From contig CANQJZ010000016.1 of NCBI GenBank assembly GCA_947624385.1, positions 1 to 43,826 on the forward strand: a stretch of DNA of 43,826 nucleotides, given 5' to 3'. Made by a program: the position numbers and the translations under genes. Origin of the DNA: an uncultured Oscillospiraceae bacterium (GTDB taxonomy: Bacteria > Bacillota > Clostridia > Oscillospirales > Oscillospiraceae). Of the stretch, positions 27,037 through 35,961 are shown piece by piece; the stretch's first letter is position 1, and every line of letters begins with the position of its first letter. The notes beneath the pieces were generated by a model, which saw only the letters and a list, made by a program, of their open reading frames with translations, was not told the origin of the DNA and searched no databases.

Positions 27037-27684
27037 ATGCCGGGAAGCGCCGCCATCAGCGTGCAGAACGTGTCCAAGACATTTGGGGACACCACGGTCC
27101 TGCGGGACGTGAGCCGGGACTTTGAGGAGGGCCGGGTCCACGGCATCGTGGGCAACAACGGCTCCGGCAAGACGGTGCTCATGAAGTGCATCTGCGGCTT
27201 TCTGCCGCCCAGCAGGGGCAAAATTCTGGTCCGGGGCAGGCAGGTGGGCAGGGACATGGACTTCCCCGACGACACCGGCATCATCATCGAGACGCCGGGG
27301 TTTCTGCCCAATCTCACCGGCAGAAAGAATCTGGAGCTGCTGGCATCTCTGCGGCGACGGGTGGACCGGGAGGGTATCCGCCGGACCATTGAGCGGGTGG
27401 GTCTGGACCCGGACAGCAAAAAGCCCGTGGGCAAATACTCCCTGGGCATGCGCCAGCGGCTTGGCATCGCCCAGGCCATCATGGAAAATCCGTCCATCCT
27501 GATTCTGGACGAGCCCTTTAACGGCCTGGACAAAAACGGCGTTTCGGACATGCGGGAAGTCATCAAGGGCCTGCGGGAGCAGGGCAAGACGATCATTTTG
27601 GCCTCCCACAACCAGATGGACATCGACGAGCTGTGCGACACCGTGTGCGAGATGGACGCGGGGGTCATGACCATGGTGAAGTGA
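27037..27684 (+). CDS. ABC transporter ATP-binding protein
   Basis: A 215-residue nucleotide-binding subunit with every catalytic element: Walker A GNNGSGKT (about 40-47), Q-loop region IIIETPGFLPNL, signature YSLGMRQR, Walker B ILILDEPFNGLD and the switch histidine in LASHNQ. Such short ATPases with glycine-methionine signatures are typical of ABC-2 exporters. It should energise the two permeases just upstream. Its stop overlaps the next ATG by 1 nt (TGATG). Confidence 0.93.
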   Translation: MPGSAAISVQNVSKTFGDTTVLRDVSRDFEEGRVHGIVGNNGSGKTVLMKCICGFLPPSRGKILVRGRQVGRDMDFPDDTGIIIETPGFLPNLTGRKNLELLASLRRRVDREGIRRTIERVGLDPDSKKPVGKYSLGMRQRLGIAQAIMENPSILILDEPFNGLDKNGVSDMREVIKGLREQGKTIILASHNQMDIDELCDTVCEMDAGVMTMVK

Positions 27685-28277
27685 TGGGACCGGTGTTGAC
27701 ATTGCAAAACGTGTCCGCCTACGATGCAAACGGTCGGGCGCTGGTGCCGCCTGTGAGCCTCGCGGTCCTGCCCGGCGAGCGGGTGCATGTGCTCGCCGAG
27801 CGGCCAAGGTTTGATGCCCTGGCCCGTATCGTCGGCGGGCTCGCGGACCCGGACAGCGGGGAAGCGGCCGTGTGCGGCCCTGTGGGGCATATGTCCCCGG
27901 AGGCGGACTTTTGGGAGGACCTGACCGTGCTGGACAACGCGGCCCTGCCGCTGACCGTCGCGGGCGTTTCCAAACGGGAGAGGCGGGACGCGGCGCTGGC
28001 TGCGCTGGAGAGCGTGGGCCTGGGCTACGCCGCCCACACGTATCCCAAGAGTCTGGGCCTTTGCGAACAGCGGCTGGCGGCATTGGCCCGGGCGCTGGTG
28101 GGAAAACCGGCGCTGCTTTTGCTGGCCGAGCCGGTATCCATGCTGGACGAAAAAGAGACAGCGCGCTTTATAAGCGCCCTGACGGAGCGGCGGACGGCGG
28201 ACCGCTTCGCGGTCATCTACAGCGGTCCGGAAATACTGCCGCCGGACAGGACCCTGCGCCTGCAGGAGGGGGAGTGA
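27684..28277 (+). CDS. Degenerate ABC ATPase-like protein
   Basis: A 197-residue protein collinear with ABC ATPases but lacking key residues. The Walker A position reads LAERPRFDAL, with no GKS/T lysine. The signature region is YPKSLGLCEQRL. Walker B reads LLLLAEPVSMLD, with alanine where the magnesium-binding aspartate should be. Folding elements flanking these motifs remain. It is probably a non-hydrolysing partner of the intact ATPase or a regulatory subunit. The start at 27684 (TGATG coupling) is preferred to an upstream in-frame ATG inside the ATPase gene. Reading frame intact, so it looks selected rather than decayed. Confidence 0.75.
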   Translation: MGPVLTLQNVSAYDANGRALVPPVSLAVLPGERVHVLAERPRFDALARIVGGLADPDSGEAAVCGPVGHMSPEADFWEDLTVLDNAALPLTVAGVSKRERRDAALAALESVGLGYAAHTYPKSLGLCEQRLAALARALVGKPALLLLAEPVSMLDEKETARFISALTERRTADRFAVIYSGPEILPPDRTLRLQEGE

Positions 28278-28280
28278 ACC

Positions 28281-29927
28281 ATGAAACGACTTGTGAGCAC
28301 AGTGTTGATATTGCTGGTGGCGATCGGCTGCCTGCTGCCCGACGCCCGCGCCGACGGCGCAGCCGGGGATATTGCCCAGGAGGCGACGGAAACGCCCGCG
28401 CCCACCGAGACCCTCGCCACGGCGGAACCGACGGCTGAGCCGACGACGGAACCGACCGCAGAGCCGACGGCTGAGCCCACCGCCGCGCCGACCGCAGAAC
28501 CGACAGCGGAGCCCACCACGGAGCCCACGGCCATACCGGTCACGGACGAACCCGCCGCCGAGGCCGTGTCCCTGCGTATCGACGACGCCAACATCTACGA
28601 GGGCATGGATAGGGCCTATAAGGACGGCTACGTGCCCCAGGTGGCGGACGGCACGGTGACGCTGGTGCTGCCCCTGACGGCCAGCGGCGATATACGGGGG
28701 GATAAGATCACGGTCACGCCCAACTTGGGCGACGCGGGCGTCAGCCCCATCCAGTACCGGAACTACCAGAAGACTTTCGCCCTGACGGAAAACACCGCGA
28801 TCGTACCCACGAAAACCGGCAAAAAGAGCAAGCAGACGAAAACCGTGACCGCTTATCTGGTCCGCTTCGACTTCCCTCTGCGGGATGACCGGCAAAACGG
28901 CACCTACCCCATCGTGCTGGACGTGCGGGCGGCGGACGAACACGGCGCGCCCATCCAGCAGAGCTATACCTGCTATGTGACCATCACCGACGGTCCCGCG
29001 CCGGCGGATGAAACGCCTGTGTACGGCGGCGGCGGTGGCGTGCCCGCCACGGACGTGCCCATGTCCGACCCGCGGGTACTGGTGAGCCGGTACAAGACGG
29101 ACCCGTCCCCGGTGATGGCCGGGGAGGACTTCACCGTGACGGTGACGCTCAAGAACACCAGCGAGGAAGAGGCCGTGCAGAACATGCTTGTCACCGTCAC
29201 CGGCGAGAGCGGCGATCTTGTCCTGAAAAACGACACCAGCACCATCTTTCTGGGCGATCTGGCCGCCGGCGGCACCACGGAGCTGAAGCTCAAATACGGC
29301 ACCAACCGGGACACGCCGGCCCGGCGGTACGACATCGCCCTGGCCATGGAGTTTGACGACGCCGAGGCCGTGACCATGTCCTCCAGCGGGTCCGTCACCG
29401 TGGCGGTGGCCCAGCCGGTCCAGGTGGAGCTGGCCCCCTTCACCATGCCCAGCGAGATGAACGCCGGGGAGACGGTGCAGCTTTCCTTCCAGGTGATGAA
29501 CCTGGGCCGCACGGGGATATACAACGCCCGGGTGGAGCTGGACGTGCCGGGGCTTTCCCCCTCCGGCAACGCCTTTATCGGCAACATGGACCCCGGCACC
29601 TCCGCGACGCAGACCCTGAACGTGTTCGCCGGGATGAAGGAGGGGGACGAGCGCTATGGGTACACCTCCGGCGTGGCCCGGCTCATCTACGAGGACGTGG
29701 ACGGCCAGGAGTACACCCAGGAGGTCAATACCACCACCAACGTCAAGGAGCTTGTGATCGCCACGAAGGACCCGGGTCAGGAGCAGGAGCAGGCGGACAG
29801 GGAGCGCTCTCAAAAGATACAGTGGTGGGTGTTCGTGGCCGTCGGCGGGGTGGTCATCGTCGCGCTGGCGCTCATTCTGGGTGTGCGCAGGCGCGGCGCG
29901 GGCAGCGCCCGACACGTGCAGAAATGA
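28281..29927 (+). CDS. Exported, membrane-anchored protein with CARDB-like domains
   Basis: A 548-residue protein: signal peptide (about 1-24), a Pro/Thr/Glu repeat tract (about 48-84), then beta-rich domains. The segment from DPRVLVSRYKTDPSPVMAGE has the NTSEEEAVQNM pattern of CARDB/NEW3-type immunoglobulin folds, and a second copy follows (FTMPSEMNAGETVQLSFQ). A membrane helix (about 515-537, WWVFVAVGGVVIVALALIL) and RRRGAG anchor close the chain. COG1361-type proteins often sit beside ABC/FtsX-like permeases in clostridia. The next gene overlaps by 4 nt. Likely a periplasm-side extension or wall-facing partner of the transporter. Confidence 0.75.
   Translation: MKRLVSTVLILLVAIGCLLPDARADGAAGDIAQEATETPAPTETLATAEPTAEPTTEPTAEPTAEPTAAPTAEPTAEPTTEPTAIPVTDEPAAEAVSLRIDDANIYEGMDRAYKDGYVPQVADGTVTLVLPLTASGDIRGDKITVTPNLGDAGVSPIQYRNYQKTFALTENTAIVPTKTGKKSKQTKTVTAYLVRFDFPLRDDRQNGTYPIVLDVRAADEHGAPIQQSYTCYVTITDGPAPADETPVYGGGGGVPATDVPMSDPRVLVSRYKTDPSPVMAGEDFTVTVTLKNTSEEEAVQNMLVTVTGESGDLVLKNDTSTIFLGDLAAGGTTELKLKYGTNRDTPARRYDIALAMEFDDAEAVTMSSSGSVTVAVAQPVQVELAPFTMPSEMNAGETVQLSFQVMNLGRTGIYNARVELDVPGLSPSGNAFIGNMDPGTSATQTLNVFAGMKEGDERYGYTSGVARLIYEDVDGQEYTQEVNTTTNVKELVIATKDPGQEQEQADRERSQKIQWWVFVAVGGVVIVALALILGVRRRGAGSARHVQK
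28422..28532 (+). repeat. Codon-level Thr-Ala-Glu-Pro repeat tract
   Basis: Encodes consecutive AEPT/TEPT/AAPT units (residues about 48-84 of the exported protein). Probably an extended wall-spanning linker that varies in length by slippage. Confidence 0.8.
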
Positions 29928-30955
29928 GGCTCACGGATTATCTGGCCCTGGCCCGCCGGGGGAGCCGCCGGGGCTATCAGGCGGCGGTGGTCCTGTTCAC
30001 GGCGGCGGCTTTCACGGCGCTTTGCTTTTCCGCCGAGATCTTCATGACCAACCGCGGCGAAAAGTCCCAGCCCTGCGAGCTGGCCGTCACGGCCCCCGGC
30101 TATCTGGCCCTCACGGAGCAGACCGTCCAGGACTTCCGGGCCATACCGGATGTGGTGGACGCAAGCGGCATCGTGGAGGCGTCCGCCAATATTACCACCG
30201 GCAAATACGCCGCCGCCCTTACGCTGGTGGGGATAGATGGGGAATACCTGCATGATCTGGTCTATGCCGCCGGCGAGCCGTTCCCGGAAAGCGGGGCCAT
30301 GCCCTGGCTGGTGTTGAGCGAGGGCGCGGCCAGGACATTCGCCGACCCGGAGGACAAGACGAAACATACCGCAGGCTATATGCCGGACATCGACTGGCTG
30401 GGCGCGGACTTCACCCTGCGCATGGGCGGCAGCGCCCTGTCCGCCAGGGTCAGCGGCATTTTCGAGGGCGACGGGCCCGCCGCCTATGTGCGCCTGGACA
30501 GCCTGCGGGCGCTGCTGCAAAGCCTGGGCCAGCCGTCCGGCTATACGGGCGTGCGGGTGCGCGTGACAAGCATCGGCGCGGCCGAGGCCGTGTCAAGTGC
30601 CATTACGGCCCTGGGTTATCAGGTGGAAAACCGGGACAGCGCCCGCCAGGACAAGTGGGACGCCCGGAGCCGTGAGGCGGTCTATCTGGCGGTGCTGGCC
30701 GCGGCGGGCCTTCTCTGCGCATGTCTGGTCACTGTCGCCGGCGCGGCCCGGACCCGGGAGGCGGACCGCCGCCGGGCGGACGTTCTGCGCTGGGCGGGCA
30801 TGAGCGACGCCGCCATCCGGGGCCTGGGCCTTCTCCGGGGCGCGTATCTGGCCCTGCTGGGCGCGGTGCTTGGCATTGGGGCCCATACGCTCACAGCGGC
30901 CCTGGTGGCCCTGGCGGACCCGGCGTCCAATTTCGCCCTGACCATATGGGGCTAG
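29924..30955 (+). CDS. FtsX/MacB-like permease, apparently short at the C-terminus
   Basis: A 343-residue protein with an N-terminal membrane helix (about 21-39), a 200-residue extracytoplasmic domain of the MacB periplasmic-core type (VSGIFEGDGPAAYVRLDSL), then helices at about 252-272 and 308-335. FtsX-type permeases normally carry four membrane helices; here the chain ends ALADPASNFALTIWG, and a fourth is not apparent. It overlaps the exported-protein gene by 4 nt and ends the operon. It may form a mechanotransmission partner with the upstream ATPase pair. Family assignment rests on topology. Confidence 0.6.
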   Translation: MRLTDYLALARRGSRRGYQAAVVLFTAAAFTALCFSAEIFMTNRGEKSQPCELAVTAPGYLALTEQTVQDFRAIPDVVDASGIVEASANITTGKYAAALTLVGIDGEYLHDLVYAAGEPFPESGAMPWLVLSEGAARTFADPEDKTKHTAGYMPDIDWLGADFTLRMGGSALSARVSGIFEGDGPAAYVRLDSLRALLQSLGQPSGYTGVRVRVTSIGAAEAVSSAITALGYQVENRDSARQDKWDARSREAVYLAVLAAAGLLCACLVTVAGAARTREADRRRADVLRWAGMSDAAIRGLGLLRGAYLALLGAVLGIGAHTLTAALVALADPASNFALTIWG

Positions 30956-30969
30956 TTTTCGATTTTTGC

Positions 30970-30998
30970 TTGCAAAATCCCGCCCCACGGTCTATCCT
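30970..30998 (+). promoter_or_regulatory. Candidate promoter of the small anchored protein
   Basis: TTGCAA (30970-30975), a 17-bp spacer, then TATCCT (30993-30998), 21 nt before the start codon. No response-regulator repeat is found here. Confidence 0.5.
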
Positions 30999-31018
30999 GT
31001 GTACAAGGGGGCGGCGAA

Positions 31019-31645
31019 ATGAAAAAACGGCTGATAATTACAATAGCGGTGTTTGTGTGCATCGTGGCGGGCATCACCGTGTTCCTCTATGTGATGTCGG
31101 GCAAGGGCTATCCCGACAAGGCGGCGGATGGCGCGGACTGGGACAATGATTGGGAGATGCTGGGGCCGGTGCTGGCCCTGGAAGAGCCCGGCAACGGCCT
31201 GACCCTCCGGGACAGCAGCGCCGCGCTCACCACGGACCAGATCTTCTACGCCACCTGGACCGCCGGGGACAGCGAGCGCTATACCACCGCGGACGGCCAG
31301 GAGGCCCAGGTCTACGACGCCCAGCTTTACCTGCTGGCCCAGGGCTGCGCCGACGGGGAAAAAGCGGCCCAGGCGGTGCAGGAGTGGTCGAATTTGGAAA
31401 TGGACGCCTACACCGTCCACAAAACACGGACGGCGGCATACAACGGCCAGACATACGACCTTCTCTATTATGACTGCGGCTCCGGCGACACGCCCTATGA
31501 CCGGGGTGTGGCCGCCTTCACCGTGTACGGCAATTACGCCGTCAGCGCGGAGCTGGCCTGTCAGGCGGATTTTGACGGCGACGAGGCCGTTATATTGGCC
31601 GACGTGCTCAGCCGCTGCCACTACAGCGCGGACATCGGAAAATAA
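31019..31645 (+). CDS. Membrane-anchored hypothetical protein
   Basis: A 208-residue protein with a lysine-arginine N-terminus and one membrane helix (about 5-27, LIITIAVFVCIVAGITVFLYV) and an outer domain of about 175 residues. GGGGGCGG-type ribosome site just upstream. The outer domain has alternating acidic and aromatic residues and ends LSRCHYSADIGK. I recognise no family. No lipobox is present, so it differs from the six lipoproteins. It follows the ABC unit by 63 nt but has its own likely promoter and a terminator downstream. Confidence 0.75.
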   Translation: MKKRLIITIAVFVCIVAGITVFLYVMSGKGYPDKAADGADWDNDWEMLGPVLALEEPGNGLTLRDSSAALTTDQIFYATWTAGDSERYTTADGQEAQVYDAQLYLLAQGCADGEKAAQAVQEWSNLEMDAYTVHKTRTAAYNGQTYDLLYYDCGSGDTPYDRGVAAFTVYGNYAVSAELACQADFDGDEAVILADVLSRCHYSADIGK

Positions 31646-31683
31646 ACAAACAGCGGGGGCAGACGCTCCCGCTGCTTGTTTGG
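31645..31683. terminator. Bidirectional terminator between convergent genes
   Basis: AACAAACAGCGGG pairs with CCCGCTGCTTGTT with one mismatch, between the rightward stop at 31645 and the leftward stop at 31721. Read leftward it is followed by TTTATTTT, so it is stronger for the leftward gene. Confidence 0.7.
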
Positions 31684-31720
31684 ATATGACCGGAACGCCG
31701 TTCCGCACGGTCACAGGCGG

Positions 31721-32512
31721 TCAGAAGTTGCCCACGGTGGGCTTTTTGGGCGCGGACAGGATGATGCCCTGGGGCTTGACGTGGCTGGCAACGATCTTCA
31801 TGGCGCTGTCCAGGTCCAGCGGCTCCGGGTCCCAGTTTCTGCCGCCCGGGTGGCTGTCCTGCCTGAACTGGTCGTAGACCTTTTTCGCCTCTTTGACCAT
31901 CGCCTTCAGCTTGGACGGATCGGAGCCGAAAGCCGCGTTCAGCACCGAAGAATAGATCGCCAGAAAGTCGTTGAAGGTCAGCTTGGTGACATCGACAGAG
32001 GACTTGTACATGACGCATGTCACGGCGGTCTCGCAGTAATTCCGAATGGAACTGGCCTCGATCTGCCTGGCCCAAAAAGCGATGTCATACCGCACGATAG
32101 CGGGATAATCCGGTGTGACCGTGTACAGCATCGCCTCCTGCTCGGTGCCCATGGCTGTGCCCATGACCGTTTTCAAGAGGCCGCCGGCAAGGTTGGTGAG
32201 GCCGCTGATGATGCCCTGCGCGCTGTGGTCGGACACCATGCTGTTGATGATTTTGCCCACTTCCTGCAGCAGGTCGGTGGTGGTGTTCTTCGTTTTCGCA
32301 CGGATCTCCGCATACGAGCCGATGATCTTGGTGATGGGGACCTCCAGGTTGTCTGTGGTCTTGCCGCTTTTCAGTCTGTTGGTGACGTCGTCCTGGAACA
32401 GCTTCAGCTTGCTGTCCGCCAGGCTCATCAGGATGTTCATGTTTTCCCGTACGCCGTCGGCAAGCTGCGTGCTTTTGTTGACGCTTTCAACGATCTCGCG
32501 AAGTTTTCCCAT
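31721..32512 (-). CDS. Hypothetical protein with a central hydrophobic glycine-rich segment
   Basis: A 263-residue predicted cytosolic or secreted protein without an N-terminal signal. Residues 1-95 are mostly charged helices (MGKLREIVESVNKSTQLADG); residues 99-122 form a hydrophobic Gly-rich stretch (GIISGLTNLAGGLLKTVMGT); the rest mixes helices and loops and ends PKKPTVGNF. I do not recognise a family. The arrangement loosely recalls helical pore-forming proteins with a membrane hairpin, but this is speculation. AAAGGAG lies 9 nt before the ATG. It stands alone, with Spo0A-box-like sites 80 nt upstream and a terminator downstream. Confidence 0.75.
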   Translation of the reverse strand: MGKLREIVESVNKSTQLADGVRENMNILMSLADSKLKLFQDDVTNRLKSGKTTDNLEVPITKIIGSYAEIRAKTKNTTTDLLQEVGKIINSMVSDHSAQGIISGLTNLAGGLLKTVMGTAMGTEQEAMLYTVTPDYPAIVRYDIAFWARQIEASSIRNYCETAVTCVMYKSSVDVTKLTFNDFLAIYSSVLNAAFGSDPSKLKAMVKEAKKVYDQFRQDSHPGGRNWDPEPLDLDSAMKIVASHVKPQGIILSAPKKPTVGNF

Positions 32513-32591
32513 GGTTTTATTCTCCTTTCAAGAATAAGATAGAATTTTGGGACTTGCTGTCTGAAGAATACCACCGGCAAAGCGCGAAATT

Positions 32592-32608
32592 TGTCGAAAA
32601 ACGTCGAA
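32592..32608 (-). promoter_or_regulatory. Tandem Spo0A (0A) box-like sites
   Basis: On the plus strand TGTCGAA (32592-32598, exact 0A box) and CGTCGAA (32602-32608, one mismatch) lie 10 bp apart. Read toward the leftward gene, TTCGACA is followed after 21 bp by TATTCT (32565-32570). A long spacer with the 0A box over the -35 is known from B. subtilis spoIIG. Function here is inferred. Confidence 0.5.
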
Positions 32609-32635
32609 ATATGCAAAAAATTTGGAAAAAGGAGT

Positions 32636-35600
32636 TGCACCGGCGGCCCGGTGACCATCACCGGTGGGTCGGTGAAGGGCGGCGTCACGCCCCGGCCGGT
32701 GAACGCCGACGGCCAGCCGCTGTACCTGCTGCAGCTGGCCAACCCCAACGGCGAGGGGGGTCATCATAGACAACGTGACCTGGAACGTCAACAACCACGC
32801 CGCGACGGGCGAGGGCGACACGGACCTCTATGCGTATATCGCCCTGTCGGAGGTTGTGGCGAAGGTCGGAGGCGGAACGCCCGTCCGGTACATACTGAAC
32901 AGGGATACGGGCCTGTACGAGACGGCCTCGGCCGTGAACTACTATGACCCGGCGAGCGGGCAGGTCCAGACACGCGACTCAGCGGAGCCGCTCGTGAATA
33001 GCACGACCTGGTGGGTCGCGGGCAACGGTGCGGACGGCTGGTATATAGCGCTCGGCGCCGTGACCACGGGGCAGGTCCTCGTCATCGGCGATGTGAACCT
33101 GATCCTGGCCAATGGCGCGAGCCTGACCTGCAGCCGCGGCATCCATGTCCAGGAGGGCTCGCACCTGACCATCTGGGGGCAAAACGCGGATTATGCAAAG
33201 GACGGCGCTCTGACGGTCCGGAACCCGCCCAATGATTACCCGGGCATCGGCGGCACGTCCAGCTGGATGACCATCAACGGCGGCGTGGTCGATGCCATCG
33301 GCGGCGCAGGCGGCGCGGCAGCGGCGGCGGGTCTGGGACCAGCACCACGGTGGTCATCAACGGCGGCGTGGTGACGGCCCAGGGCGGCGGTGGCGAGAAT
33401 GGCGCCGGCATCGGCGGCGGGCGCAATTCCACCGCGACCGTGACCATCAACGGCGGCACCGTGACGGGCCACGGCAGCGACGGCGCCACGGATCTCGGCT
33501 GGTACTACTCCACGGTGTTCGTCGATGGCGGCTCGGTGAAGGGCAACGTTGATCCCCAGCCTGTGGACGCCAACGGCGACCCGGCCTGGCTGGTGACCGT
33601 TCCCAATCCCAACGGCATGGCCGTGACCATCGGCGATAAAAGCTGGCAGCCCCGGAACCATGCGGCGGCGGGCGACACGAACCTGTACGCTTACGTATCC
33701 AAGGCCCGGGCGGACGAGAACGGCGTGATCCGGGTCAGGATCGACGGCGGGGAGAGGCTGTTCGTCATCCATAACGACGCGCTCCTGGAGCTGACCGAGT
33801 TTGATCAGGACAGAGCGAGCTGGACGTGGAACGCCGACGGGTCCGCCACCCTGACCCTGCCCATGCGGGACGGCGGCGACCCTGTGAAGCTGAACGGCAC
33901 GGTGACCGTCACCGCCGAGACGCCGGCCACGTGTACGGAGGGCGGCGAGAGGACCTATACCGCCTCCGCGACGATAAACGGCGCGACGCTCTCCGCCAGC
34001 CGGACCGTCAAGCTTGACCCGTTGGGCCATGCTTGGACCGGCGCGGCGGTGCTGACGGACGACCATAGCCATGCGACCGTGACCTTCACCTGCCAGCGGG
34101 ACAGCTCCCATAAGGAAGTCATGACGGTACCCGCCACGTCGGAGATAACAAAGCAGCCCACCTGCGCCGAACCGGGGGTCCGGACCTATACGGCGGACGC
34201 GTCGGAGAAGGCCGCGGAGCTGGGCTGCGAGACCGGGATATTCAACCTCACGGAGGCCGTTCCCGCCCTTGGCCACGAGAGGTGGACGGCAAGAGCTACG
34301 TTCTGGCCGACACCGAGACCTACACACTTCCCAAGCTGCCCCATACCTGGGGCGAGTGGACGCAGGTGGGCACGACCCTGGAGCGCGAGTGTACCGTGTG
34401 CCACGAAAAGGATCATTCGGACCACGCGCATACGTTTGTCCTCCCCAACGAGGCCACATGGAACATCGTGAACGACAAGGTCGTGAGCGTGTCCGTGCCC
34501 GTGACATGCTCGGCGTGCGACCTGAGCGCCACGCTGACCTATTCCGGCGAACAGATCAAGTCCAACACCGTCACGGAGGCCACATGCACCACGGATGGCT
34601 GGACGGCCTGGTCCGTGACCGTGGAGCTGGACGGCAAAACGAGGACTTACACAAAACAGACAACGGACCCGGCCAAGGGGCACGTTTGGCACGTGGCGGA
34701 CAGCGACGTGGTTTGGGCCGAGGATTACAGCGCGGCGACGTTCACCTTCCGCTGCATTTCCTGCGACGAGACGGCCGTGTCCCGCGTCGCGAGCACCGTT
34801 CTGGACAGCACCCCCGCCACATGCGAACAAAAGGGCTATGCCATCTACAGCGCCTCCACGGAGTACGGCAGCACCACGGTGTCGTCTTCCGTGAGCGCGG
34901 AGATACCGGCTCTGGGCCACGCCTGGGACGCGGAGGGCGATACGTACCCCCTGCAGGCCGGCATAGACGGCGATTTCGTCACCCTGACCATCACCTGCAA
35001 GAACGACACCGCCCACACCCGGAAGGTGTACGCCGAGCTGGGCATGGTGAAGAACGAACCGGCCACCTGCACGGAAAGCGGCGTGACCGGGTATAAGATG
35101 GAGTACGAGCTGGACGGTCAGACCTACGCCATTGGCGAGGAAGAGGATTACGAGATCCCCGCCATGGGCCACCGGTACACCACGGCCCACGTGTGCGCGG
35201 TGTGCGGCGCGAAGGAGCCCACCGTGTCGCCCAACGTGACCTGCGCCTGGGACGAGACGCACACGCAGACCCTGACGGCCCAGGTCACCAAGACTGGCAC
35301 CGCAGCGACCTGCGAGAGCGGCGGTCAGCTCCTTTACACGGCCACGGCCCAGCTGCCGGACGGCGCGGCGGTGAAGGCGGAGAAGACGCAGAGCGTTGAC
35401 CCGCTGGGCCACGCCTGGGCCCTCACGGAGGACGACGCGAACCCGCCTAAGCTGGAGCGCGTGGACGGCGTGCTCACGGCGACGCTGACCTGCCGGCATG
35501 ACCAAACCCACACCATGACCGTGCCCGCCCAGGAGACCCTGGTGGCCCACGTGCAGGCGGCCACCGGCGTGGCGGACGGCGGGGACCTGTACCGCATATC

Positions 35601-35934
35601 CGCGACGGTGGACGGCAAGACATACGTGCTGACCGAGGAGCTGCGCGCCATCCCCGCCACCGCCCCCACAGTGACTGTGGCGAACACGGCGGACGGCATC
35701 AAGCTGACCTGGACCAAGGTCGAAGAAGCGGACACCCACCGTGTTTATTACCGTGAGCACGGCGGCGCGTGGCGCGCCATAGGCCACAACGCCAACCTGA
35801 CCTACACCTGGAAACACGGCGTGGCCGGCCGGACCTACCAGTTCACGGTCCGCCCCTGCACCGTGACCGGCGCCACAAAAACCCTGTTGGGTTCCGGCTA
35901 CAACACAAGCAAAGCCGTTAAATTTGTTGAGTAA
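32636..35934 (+). pseudogene. Decayed repeat-rich surface protein gene with frame changes and a missing N-terminus
   Basis: Coding similarity runs through four open segments in different frames. Segment 1 (32636 to about 32757) starts abruptly at GGPVTITGGSVKGG, with no signal peptide. A frame change falls in a run of six G at 32755-32760. Segment 2 reaches about 33315, where about one base is missing in a GC-rich repeat. Segment 3 runs to about 34280, where GAGAG marks a 2-nt shift or deletion scar. Segment 4 ends at 35934. Content: VTINGG beta-helix-like repeats with AGIGGG, modules of the form GHAW...TFTC...PATCTE, and a C-terminal fibronectin III-like domain ending NTSKAVKFVE. It was probably a secreted, wall-associated adhesin-like protein, paralogous to the left-edge gene. 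Sequencing error at homopolymers could mimic some shifts. Confidence 0.75.
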
Positions 35935-35961
35935 TTTTAATTTTAAAAGGAGGATCATACC

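Noticed and set aside
28422..28532. Short tandem repeats considered as a CRISPR-like array
   Set aside because: They are in-frame codons for a Thr/Ala/Glu/Pro linker without unique spacers.
26907..29915. A 1002-codon minus-strand open frame
   Set aside because: It covers five clear plus-strand genes and shows low-complexity His/Gly/Arg composition typical of antisense reading.
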